Positions 8,285 to 16,683 of a stretch of DNA of 34,082 nucleotides are shown here, piece after piece. The stretch covers positions 1 through 34,082 of the forward strand of contig JAQVRY010000006.1 of NCBI GenBank assembly GCA_028700795.1, read 5' to 3'. Both the position numbers and the translations under genes were made by a program. The stretch's first letter is position 1, and every line of letters starts with the position of its first letter. The stretch comes from Tissierellia bacterium (GTDB lineage Bacteria > Bacillota > Clostridia > Tissierellales > Sedimentibacteraceae). The notes beneath the pieces are model-generated. The model did not search any database. It was not told the DNA's origin and saw nothing but the letters and a program-made list of their open reading frames with translations.

Positions 8285-9685
8285 TTAATAGTATCTATCA
8301 TTTAAGTCTGACTTAATTTTTTCGATATTCAAAATCTGAGAAGCTTGTTTAACAAATTCATCATTTGTCTTGGTTCGAATCAATCCTTCAATTATTCTTT
8401 CGGTAACGTCTGCAGTTGAAAAATTGCTCATTGCTTTTCTTAATTGCCATATTGTCTGCATTTCTTCATTACTAAGCAGCATTTCCTCTCTTCTCGTACC
8501 GGATTTATTTATATCAATGGCAGGGAATACTCTTTTTTCTGAAAGCTTCCTGTCTAAGTGGATTTCCATGTTGCCGGTGCCTTTGAATTCTTCAAATATT
8601 AAATCATCCATCTTGCTTCCTGTTTCAATTAAAGCGCTGGCAAGTATTGTAAGACTTCCGCCATTTTCAATATTTCTGGCAGCGCCGAAAAACCTCTTCG
8701 GCCCGTACAAGGCTCCCGGATCAAGACCCCCTGACAATGTCCTTCCCGTAGGAGTAATAGTAAGGTTATATGCTCTGGCAAGTCTTGTAATGCTATCTAA
8801 TAAAATAACTACATCTTTTCCATGTTCGACAAGCCTTTTTGCCCTGTCTAACACCATTTCCGCTACTTTAATGTGATTTTTTGGCAATTCATCAAAAGTT
8901 GAATAAACAACGTCGCCTTTTACATTTCGTTTCATATCCGTTACTTCTTCAGGACGTTCATCTATTAAAAGCATAATAATTTCAATTTCAGGATAATTTG
9001 CTGCTATACTGTTTGCCATGTTTTTTAAAATTGTTGTTTTACCGGCCTTAGGAGGAGCTACGACCATCCCTCTTTGCCCTCGTCCTATGGGGGCAATTAA
9101 GTCAATAATCCTCATTGCAATATCTATGTGTGATATTTCTAACTTGATTCTTTTATTAGGATAAATGGGGGTAAGCGTATCAAATTCTTTTCTGTTTCTT
9201 GCTAATTCAGGATTCTCGTCATTTACTTCCTTAACATAAAGCAAAGCTTTAAATTTCTCTCCTTGTTTCGGAGGTCTTGTAATACCTGAAACTTTATCAC
9301 CGGTTTGCATATGAAATCTTCTGATTTGAGAAGGAGATATGTAGACATCGTCATCGCTGGTTAAATAATTATGGGTTCTTAAAAAGCCATAGCCATCAGA
9401 ATGGGTTTCGAGTATACCTGTTACCTTTAAGGCTTCTGTACCGCTGGATTCAATTTCTTCGACTATTTTATCAGGTAATTCCACAGTTTGTTTCGTTTGT
9501 TCCGATTCTTCTTTGCGTTCAGAGTTTTCCAATTTGTTGACTTTTTCGTTATTTTCGATATTATTTGTTTCAATTTCATTTAATTTTAAAATCAATTCTT
9601 CTTTCTTATATTTATAGGCATCATGTAAACCTTTTGACTTAGCTAATTCTTTTAATTCAAAAAGTTTTAAACTTCTAAGCTCCAT
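8285..9685 (-). CDS. rho: Transcription termination factor Rho
   Basis: APPKAGKTTILKNMA, LLIDERPEEVTDM, GGSLTILASALIETGSKMDDLIFEEFKGTGNMEI; AGGAGG RBS before MELRSLKL. Confidence 0.97.
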   Translation of the reverse strand: MELRSLKLFELKELAKSKGLHDAYKYKKEELILKLNEIETNNIENNEKVNKLENSERKEESEQTKQTVELPDKIVEEIESSGTEALKVTGILETHSDGYGFLRTHNYLTSDDDVYISPSQIRRFHMQTGDKVSGITRPPKQGEKFKALLYVKEVNDENPELARNRKEFDTLTPIYPNKRIKLEISHIDIAMRIIDLIAPIGRGQRGMVVAPPKAGKTTILKNMANSIAANYPEIEIIMLLIDERPEEVTDMKRNVKGDVVYSTFDELPKNHIKVAEMVLDRAKRLVEHGKDVVILLDSITRLARAYNLTITPTGRTLSGGLDPGALYGPKRFFGAARNIENGGSLTILASALIETGSKMDDLIFEEFKGTGNMEIHLDRKLSEKRVFPAIDINKSGTRREEMLLSNEEMQTIWQLRKAMSNFSTADVTERIIEGLIRTKTNDEFVKQASQILNIEKIKSDLNDRYY

Positions 9686-9823
9686 ATGGCCTCCTTGCAT
9701 ATTTAATTAATCAACATTATGGAAAAATACGGATAATTTTCGATGAGTGTTTAGATAATATCATTTTATATTGCTTTAGTCAAGAAAATAATTGAAAAAT
9801 AGCTAAATTTAATAAGTTACAAA

Positions 9824-9841
9824 TTGTTAATTTTTTAACTA
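9824..9841. promoter_or_regulatory. Candidate Rex operator
   Basis: TTGTTAATTTTTTAACTA vs Rex consensus TTGTTAANNNNTTAACAA (one mismatch). Confidence 0.65.
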
Positions 9842-9870
9842 TTGATTATGGTGCCCATTGATATTATAAT
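9842..9870 (+). promoter_or_regulatory. SigA-type promoter of the hydrogenase-sensor operon
   Basis: TTGATT (9842-9847) - 17 bp - TATAAT (9865-9870); ATG 27 nt downstream. Confidence 0.7.
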
Positions 9871-9896
9871 AATTATATATATATACGAGGTATAAA

Positions 9897-10148
9897 ATGA
9901 CTGAATTAAAAGTTTGTGTAGGAAGTGCATGTCATTTAAAAGGCTCTTATGAAGTAATAGATGCTTTTAAATGTTTAATAAGAAATAGAAATGTTTCAAA
10001 CAAAGTTGAAATAAAAGCGGCCTTTTGTCTTGGTCACTGCACGGAGGCTGTATCAGTTAGTTTAGACGGAATAATTTATTCTGTAACCACTGATAATGCA
10101 GTCGAGTTTTTTGATAAATATGTTATGAACAGTGTGAGGAGATTATGA
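9897..10148 (+). CDS. [2Fe-2S] thioredoxin-like ferredoxin (NuoE/HydC-like)
   Basis: VCVGSACHLKGSYEV ... AAFCLGHCTEAVSV: four Cys of Trx-like [2Fe-2S] ferredoxin. Confidence 0.85.
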   Translation: MTELKVCVGSACHLKGSYEVIDAFKCLIRNRNVSNKVEIKAAFCLGHCTEAVSVSLDGIIYSVTTDNAVEFFDKYVMNSVRRL

Positions 10149-11857
10149 GAATACTTGATTTTTACCCTACAAATTGTAAAAACTGCTACAAATGCGTGAG
10201 ACATTGTTCGGTTAAAGCTATTAAAATGATAAATGACCAAGCACAAATAGTAGAAGAAAAATGTATAGCATGCGGTAATTGTTTTTTGGTATGCCCTCAA
10301 AATGCAAGAAATATTCACAGTGATTTGGAAAATGTAGAGAATGCATTTCAACAAGGGAAAAAAATAATAGTCTCAATTGCACCCTCATACATTGGTGTTT
10401 ATGACGAACCTTATAAGCTTATATCTGTGTTGAAATATTTAGGAGCATACTTAATTGAAGAAACAGCAATTGGTGCGGAACAAGTGTCCAAGCTATACAG
10501 CGAATATATTAAAACAACAAAGAAGAACAATGCTATTACGACATGCTGTCCAACTGTCAATATGATGATACAGAACTATTATCCTAATTTAATCAAATAT
10601 TTAATGCCTATTGATTCACCTATGGTGGCTCATTGCAAAATGATTAGAAAAAGACATGGAAATGACGTTTATATCGTATTTTTAGGTCCCTGTATATCTA
10701 AAAAATGCGAGGCTTACGGATACCAGCTTTCAGGAGTTATGGATGCAGTAATATCCTTTGAAGAAATAGACAAGCTAATGGAATCAAGAAATATTAATAT
10801 ATCTGAATTTGAAGAAAGTTATCCTGATTTGGAAGGAAATTATAAAGGAAAAAAATATCCTTTAGACCAAGGTATATTGTCAGGGATAAGCCATATTGTA
10901 GAAAACAGTAAATTTACCCCTGCAACAATTTCAGGCATAGATAATCTGAAAAAGGCCTTTGATGCTCTATCTAATGAAGAAATAACCAATGTATTAATAG
11001 AGGCTAACAGCTGTGAAGGAGGATGCATTGGAGGTCCTGCTGTGCCTAAGAAGAGCAGAAATATATATGTAAGAAAAATTCGAGCAAAAAACAAAATTCA
11101 AATATTAAAAGAGAAAATTAATAAGAATTATACCTTGGAAGATAAGAATTTAAATTATATCAGGAATTTTAGAAATAAGCAGTATATACATCCGCATTTT
11201 ACTGAAGAAGAAATAAAAAACGTTTTAGAGCAAACAGGTAAACATGATAGATCTGATGAATTAAACTGTGGTGCATGCGGATATGATACATGCCGAGATA
11301 AAGCTATATCTGTATTGGAAGGCCTTTCTCATCCGCAAATGTGCATGCCTTACATGAGAAGCGAGGCAGAAAAAATTTCAAATATATATTTTGAATATTC
11401 TCCAAGTATAATACTGATTGTTGATTTAGACCTTAATATACTTGATTTAAATCCCGTGGGTGAGAAAGCATTTAACATTAGTGTTTCCTCTGTTAAAAGC
11501 CAACCCCTTTCATCCATTATTCCGGATAAAGATTTTAAACACGTTCTAAGAACTGAAGAAAACATGGAAGGACGTAAATTAAATCTTGAAAAATACGGTT
11601 TAACGGTTTATGAGCGAATTATTTATTTACCTAAAAATAAAATATTATTCGGCATACTAAATGACATTACTAACGATGAACTTAAGAAAGAACAAATAAC
11701 AAACTTTAAAATGAATACCTTGGAAACAGCGGATAAAGTAATAGAAAAACAAATGAGGGTGGCCCAAGAAATAGCAGGGCTGCTTGGTGAAACAACGGCT
11801 GAAACAAAATCAGCTTTATTGAAACTCAAAAAAGTTGTTTTAGAGGAAAATAAATAA
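10145..11857 (+). CDS. [FeFe]-hydrogenase-like protein with N-terminal 2x[4Fe-4S], H-cluster domain, 4Fe-4S (PF04060-like) and PAS domain; putative redox/H2 sensor (HydS-like)
   Basis: CKNCYKCVRHCSVKAIK and CIACGNCFLVCPQNA ferredoxin motifs; TTCCPTV, LGPCISKKCEA, EANSCEGGCIGGPAV H-cluster motifs; NCGACGYDTC; PAS-like SPSIILIVDLDLNILDLNPVGEKAFN. Confidence 0.88.
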   Translation: MRILDFYPTNCKNCYKCVRHCSVKAIKMINDQAQIVEEKCIACGNCFLVCPQNARNIHSDLENVENAFQQGKKIIVSIAPSYIGVYDEPYKLISVLKYLGAYLIEETAIGAEQVSKLYSEYIKTTKKNNAITTCCPTVNMMIQNYYPNLIKYLMPIDSPMVAHCKMIRKRHGNDVYIVFLGPCISKKCEAYGYQLSGVMDAVISFEEIDKLMESRNINISEFEESYPDLEGNYKGKKYPLDQGILSGISHIVENSKFTPATISGIDNLKKAFDALSNEEITNVLIEANSCEGGCIGGPAVPKKSRNIYVRKIRAKNKIQILKEKINKNYTLEDKNLNYIRNFRNKQYIHPHFTEEEIKNVLEQTGKHDRSDELNCGACGYDTCRDKAISVLEGLSHPQMCMPYMRSEAEKISNIYFEYSPSIILIVDLDLNILDLNPVGEKAFNISVSSVKSQPLSSIIPDKDFKHVLRTEENMEGRKLNLEKYGLTVYERIIYLPKNKILFGILNDITNDELKKEQITNFKMNTLETADKVIEKQMRVAQEIAGLLGETTAETKSALLKLKKVVLEENK

Positions 11858-13023
11858 TGAAATATTTCTTTGATATAAATTATAAAAGTATAAATAAGCA
11901 TACTGAAGAGTTATGCGGTGACAAGGTTGAATATTTGTATGACGATGACGGTATTATTATTGTTTTATCAGATGGTTTAGGAAGCGGTGTTAAAGCTAAT
12001 ATTTTAGCAACAATGACTACGAAGATAGCCGTAACCATGTTGAAAGAAAGAGCATCCATAGATGATACCATCGAAACAATCATAAAAACCCTTCCTGAAT
12101 GCAAGGTTAGAAAATTAGCTTATTCAACTTTTACAATAATAAAAATTGATAAAAACAATAATGCATATATTGCTGAATATGATAACCCTCCTTATTTTTT
12201 TTATTCTCACAAAAAATTTATTCCAATTGAAAAAATGGAGCGTGTAATTGGAAATAAAAAAATCTATGAATCCAATATTCAGCTTGAAATGGGAGATACT
12301 CTTTGTGTGGTAAGCGATGGGGCAATTCATGCAGGAATAGGACAAATGCTTAATTTAGGCTGGACTTGGGATGAAATTAATGAGTACTTAAAGGAATTAA
12401 ACAATTTAAACCATTCCTCACAGCTTATTAACGGTAATTTTATTGGCGTGTGCAACAACTTATACAACAATATGCCCGGTGATGATACAACCATATTAAC
12501 TTTGAAAGTGAGAAAGCCGGAAATCATAGATGTTTTCATTGGACCTCCAGCAAGTAAGAACAATGATATATTTCTTTCTGAAATTATGAAAACAAGTCCT
12601 AATATTAAGATAATATGTGGCGGCACTACTGCTCTTATTGCAGAAAGAGAATTAGGATTAAGTTTAGAAGTGGATATAGATTCTATGAAAGAAGATGTTC
12701 CACCCATTGCATATATGGAGGGTTTTGATTTAGTTACGGAAGGAGTTCTGACTTTAGGAAAAACCTTGGAAAATATAAAAAAATTAAATAATTCTAAATA
12801 TGAAAATATAATTGACTGCAATGAATATGACGGCTGCTCCCTCCTTACGAAATTACTTACAGATGTAGGTACCCATATGAATTTTTATTTGGGAAGTGCC
12901 GTGAACCCTGCTCATCAAAATCCAAATTTTCCGGTCGACTTCAACATTAAAAAAAATATAATAGACAACTTGGTAGCTGAACTAAAAAAAGCAGGTAAAA
13001 AAATAGAAATAATTAATATTTAA
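11857..13023 (+). CDS. SpoIIE/PP2C-family serine phosphatase with additional C-terminal domain
   Basis: DGIIIVLSDGLGSGVKANILATMTTKIAVTML, DTLCVVSDGAIHAGIG, PGDDTTILTLKV. Confidence 0.85.
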   Translation: MKYFFDINYKSINKHTEELCGDKVEYLYDDDGIIIVLSDGLGSGVKANILATMTTKIAVTMLKERASIDDTIETIIKTLPECKVRKLAYSTFTIIKIDKNNNAYIAEYDNPPYFFYSHKKFIPIEKMERVIGNKKIYESNIQLEMGDTLCVVSDGAIHAGIGQMLNLGWTWDEINEYLKELNNLNHSSQLINGNFIGVCNNLYNNMPGDDTTILTLKVRKPEIIDVFIGPPASKNNDIFLSEIMKTSPNIKIICGGTTALIAERELGLSLEVDIDSMKEDVPPIAYMEGFDLVTEGVLTLGKTLENIKKLNNSKYENIIDCNEYDGCSLLTKLLTDVGTHMNFYLGSAVNPAHQNPNFPVDFNIKKNIIDNLVAELKKAGKKIEIINI

Positions 13024-13082
13024 TTTCCCCTTTTTAGTAACAATATATTAGATGTTTGCCATGATGCTTTTTTAACAACCGG

Positions 13083-13111
13083 TTGACTATATTGAATTAA
13101 TACGGTAAAAT
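13083..13111 (+). promoter_or_regulatory. Promoter of BKACE gene
   Basis: TTGACT - 17 bp - TAAAAT. Confidence 0.6.
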
Positions 13112-13144
13112 AAACATAGGCAAAAAATTATAATGGAGGTTAAA

Positions 13145-13957
13145 ATGGAGAAATTAATTATTACTGCTTGCCTTACGGGAGCAGAAGTTACAAGAGAGCA
13201 ACAACCGAATTTACCGATTACACCGGATGAAATTGCTGAAGCTGCATATGAATGCTTCTTAGCAGGGGCATCTATGGTACATGTTCATGCCAGGGATGAA
13301 GAGGGTAATCCTACTCAGGACTATGCGTACTACAAAGCAATCAAAGAAAAAATTGAAGCTAAATGCAACATTATATTCCAACCATCTACAGGCGGAGCAA
13401 CATGGCACACACCCGAGCAAAGAATGCAGCCTATAGAATTAAAGCCTGAAATGGCAACGCTCAGCATGGGAACATGCAATTTTGCAGATGATGTATTCAT
13501 GAATACAGAAGAAAATATTAAAATATTTGCAAAACGTATGAATGAACTTGGAGTTAAACCGGAATTGGAATGTTTTGAAAAAGGAATGGTTGACACTTCA
13601 ATAAGGATGGCTAAAAAAGGTATATTAAACACACCCATGCACTATGATTTTGTACTTGGAGTACCGGGCGCAATGGGAGCAGAACTTCGAGATTTATTGT
13701 ACATGGTAGAATCAATTCCTGCAGGCTCTACATGGACTGCTGCTGCAGTAGGAAGATTCCAGCTTCCTATAAATATGGCAACAATAATATTGGGCGGTCA
13801 TGTAAGAACAGGATTTGAAGATAATATTTATTATAAAAAGGGCGAAGTTGCCAAATCAAACGCTCAATTAGTTGAAAGAATTGCAAATCTGTCAAGAGAA
13901 TTTGGTCGTGAAGTTGCAGCACCTGACGAAGCGCGTATAATATTAGGACTGAAATAA
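13145..13957 (+). CDS. 3-keto-5-aminohexanoate cleavage enzyme family (BKACE)
   Basis: MEKLIITACLTGAEVTREQQPNLPITPDEIAEAAYECFLAGASMVHVHARDEEG; GGAGG RBS at 13135-13139 lies inside the ORF-track N-terminus, so start 13145. Confidence 0.92.
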   Translation: MEKLIITACLTGAEVTREQQPNLPITPDEIAEAAYECFLAGASMVHVHARDEEGNPTQDYAYYKAIKEKIEAKCNIIFQPSTGGATWHTPEQRMQPIELKPEMATLSMGTCNFADDVFMNTEENIKIFAKRMNELGVKPELECFEKGMVDTSIRMAKKGILNTPMHYDFVLGVPGAMGAELRDLLYMVESIPAGSTWTAAAVGRFQLPINMATIILGGHVRTGFEDNIYYKKGEVAKSNAQLVERIANLSREFGREVAAPDEARIILGLK

Positions 13958-13968
13958 ATGAGAGAACG

Positions 13969-13996
13969 AGAGAACGGCGAGCCGTTCTCTTTTTTT
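13969..13996 (+). terminator. Rho-independent terminator
   Basis: AGAGAACGGC-GA-GCCGTTCTCT-TTTTTT. Confidence 0.9.
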
Positions 13997-14009
13997 ATCT
14001 TCTTAAACC

Positions 14010-15068
14010 CTAACACTCCATAGCCAGCTCTACAAGCTTCACTATTAGCTCCTTGTATTCAATACCTATTTTTTTAAGCATTGAAGGATATCTGCTTAAA
14101 CCCGTAAGGCCGGGGATAGTATTTATTTCATTTAAGTATATTTCATTTTCCGGAGTTAAAAACATATCAACTCTGGAAAGTCCTCTGCAGCCTAATGCCT
14201 TATACGTCTTTGCAGCAATTTCCTTTGCCTGAGCTTTTAACTCATCGCTTATTCGGGCAGGACAATATATTTTTGAATTATGCTGAGAATATTTTTCAAC
14301 ATAGTCAAAAAAGTCGTTTTTGGTATCTATTTCATCAACTTCTCCAATTAACAGCTCTTCGTTGCCTACAACAGCACAGCCTATTTCAAATCCTTCAATA
14401 TTTGACTCAAGAACTACTTTCCTGTCGTATTGAAAGGCTTCCATGATTCCTTTTTCAAATTCATCATAGTTTCTGACCTTGCTTATGCCAATGGAAGAGC
14501 CGTTGTTGGCAGGCTTGATAAACATGGTAAGGGAAAGCTTTTCAAAAGCCTCTGTATATAAGTTTTTTATATTTAAGTTTTTATGATTTACTACGGACAT
14601 AAAAGGAGCAGTTTTAATTCCTGACATTTCGCATATCATATGTGTATATTCCTTGTCCATAGAAACAGCCGATGAAGTCATATCGCAGCCTACAAAAGGA
14701 ATGCCGGACATCTGGCACATTCCCTGAATTGTGCCGTCTTCTCCGTTTCTGCCGTGAAGAACGGGAAAGATACAGTCTATCTCGATTTTTTCATAGGTAT
14801 TATCTGTTTCATTCAGTTTAATAAATCCTCTAAACTCATCCATACTCAGCAACACAGGACTTAACTGACCCTTATGCCAAGTATCGTCATTTATTTTATC
14901 TGTGCCTCCTTCGTAATGAAGCCACTTACCTTCTGTTGTTATTCCTATCAATATTACTTCATACAGTTCTTCAGGAACATTGTCTATAATGGCAGCCGCT
15001 GAATGCAATGAAACGGAATATTCATCAGACTTGCCTCCAAATAATATGGCTAATTTTGTTTTATTCAT
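14010..15068 (-). CDS. ddl: D-alanine--D-alanine ligase
   Basis: MNKTKLAILFGGKSDEYSVSLHSA, HGRNGEDGTIQGM, FIKPANNGSSIGISKV, EINTIPGLT. Confidence 0.97.
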   Translation of the reverse strand: MNKTKLAILFGGKSDEYSVSLHSAAAIIDNVPEELYEVILIGITTEGKWLHYEGGTDKINDDTWHKGQLSPVLLSMDEFRGFIKLNETDNTYEKIEIDCIFPVLHGRNGEDGTIQGMCQMSGIPFVGCDMTSSAVSMDKEYTHMICEMSGIKTAPFMSVVNHKNLNIKNLYTEAFEKLSLTMFIKPANNGSSIGISKVRNYDEFEKGIMEAFQYDRKVVLESNIEGFEIGCAVVGNEELLIGEVDEIDTKNDFFDYVEKYSQHNSKIYCPARISDELKAQAKEIAAKTYKALGCRGLSRVDMFLTPENEIYLNEINTIPGLTGLSRYPSMLKKIGIEYKELIVKLVELAMEC

Positions 15069-16455
15069 TTTCCCACTCCTTTAATTTATTTGCTATATAT
15101 TCAAGTTTTAAAAACCTTGAGCCCTTAACTAAAATTGTACAATCTTCCATTAAATATTTCTTTAAATATAAAGCTGCCGCTTCTTTTGTATCAAATTCAA
15201 CTATGTTTTTTATATTTGTATTTTCCTTAGCAGCTTTAGCTATGTACTTAGCTTCTTCACCAATGGTTATTAATTCATCAATATTATGATGCGATAAACT
15301 TTTCCCTACATTGTAGTGGATATCATGGCTCATTTCTCTGTAGCCAAGCATGTCCCCCAATACTGCAATTTTCTTTTTTGACTTGAATAATTCAAAAATA
15401 TCTAAAGCAGCATTTATACTTACGGGATTTGATTTATAACAATCATTTAAAATATTACATTTGTTTATACTAATGATTTCATTTCTAAGACCTGTTTTTT
15501 CAATCTTTAATAATCCTGACTGAATTTCTTCTGAGTTCATTCCAAATTCCTGAGCAGCCAAAATTGCAGCCATGGCATTTAAAGCCTGATGTTTGCCTAA
15601 AATATCAATATGCAGCTCATCAAAGCTTTCATCACTCACTCTGATTGTAATACCGTCCAAGTCTTGATTAAATTCCTTCAGCCATATGGTATTGTTTTTA
15701 TTTAAACCGAATGTCTGCTTTCTAATGCTTTCGTTAATTTCAGTATTTCTCACGGTTTCTTCAATCAACCTGTCATCACCGAAATAAATGAATAAGCCGC
15801 CATCTTTGATGCCTTTGACTATTTCAAGTTTTGCCTTGGCTATTTCTTCAATGGAAGGAAAATTATCAATGTGTACTAAACCTACGCTTGTTATAATTGC
15901 AACCTCAGGTTGTACCAAATCAGTTAAAAAATCAATTTCTCCCTTTCTTTCCATACCCATTTCTATAACAGCTGCTTCACAGTCTTCATCTAAACTTAAT
16001 AGTGTAAATGGCACTCCGATTTCAGTGTTGTAGTTTCCAATGGTTTTTTGTGTTTTATATTTTTGAGATAATATTGCAGCAGTAATGTCCTTTGTGGATG
16101 TTTTTCCGTTGCTGCCTGTCACTCCAATAATTTTTGTTGTTTTCAGCTTGTTTCTATAATATCTTGAAAGCTCCTGAAGTCCTTTTACGGTATCTTCAAC
16201 TAAAATAACAGCAATATCATGGGGAGGATTTGGTTCATCTATATTCCACAATGTTGCTGCAGCTCCGTTTTTTATGGCATCTTTAACAAAGGTATGTCCA
16301 TTTACTGTCATCCCCTTAATAGGTATAAAAAGATTGTTTCTTGTGACATTTCTTGAATCGATACTTACGCCTTTCATATGTTTGTCCAAATCACAAGTTC
16401 CTGTACATCGAGCATTTAATATATCCGCTGCTTCTTTTATTTTAATATTTATCAT
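15061..16455 (-). CDS. murF: UDP-N-acetylmuramoyl-tripeptide--D-alanyl-D-alanine ligase
   Basis: GVTGSNGKTSTKDITAAIL, ILNDCYKSNPVSINAALD; overlaps ddl start by 8 bp. Confidence 0.97.
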   Translation of the reverse strand: MINIKIKEAADILNARCTGTCDLDKHMKGVSIDSRNVTRNNLFIPIKGMTVNGHTFVKDAIKNGAAATLWNIDEPNPPHDIAVILVEDTVKGLQELSRYYRNKLKTTKIIGVTGSNGKTSTKDITAAILSQKYKTQKTIGNYNTEIGVPFTLLSLDEDCEAAVIEMGMERKGEIDFLTDLVQPEVAIITSVGLVHIDNFPSIEEIAKAKLEIVKGIKDGGLFIYFGDDRLIEETVRNTEINESIRKQTFGLNKNNTIWLKEFNQDLDGITIRVSDESFDELHIDILGKHQALNAMAAILAAQEFGMNSEEIQSGLLKIEKTGLRNEIISINKCNILNDCYKSNPVSINAALDIFELFKSKKKIAVLGDMLGYREMSHDIHYNVGKSLSHHNIDELITIGEEAKYIAKAAKENTNIKNIVEFDTKEAAALYLKKYLMEDCTILVKGSRFLKLEYIANKLKEWENE

Positions 16456-16628
16456 TTACAGACCCTTTCAAATTAGTTTACTCATTAATTATATTGTATA
16501 TGGCAGGATTCTGCAAGGTACAAAAAAATTGCGTATAAAAAATGTCATCAAAAATCAATTAATTAAATTAAACTTCCTTTTAACGGCGCATAAGGAAATG
16601 TATGTTTTTAAATACATACATTTACAAG

Positions 16629-16653
16629 AAAAAGACAGGCGAGCCTGTCTTTT
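16629..16653 (-). terminator. Rho-independent terminator of PFOR gene
   Basis: GACAGGC-GA-GCCTGTC with A/T-rich flanks; minus strand reads GACAGGCTCGCCTGTCTTTTTCTT. Confidence 0.85.
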
Positions 16654-16683
16654 AGTTAATATCCTTCATTTACACCGGATAAC

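Noticed and set aside
8370-8876. 168-aa plus-strand ORF antisense to rho
   Set aside because: Complement of conserved Rho ATPase domain; spurious.
12327-12821. 164-aa minus-strand ORF antisense to SpoIIE phosphatase gene
   Set aside because: Shadow ORF; the plus-strand PP2C motifs are convincing.
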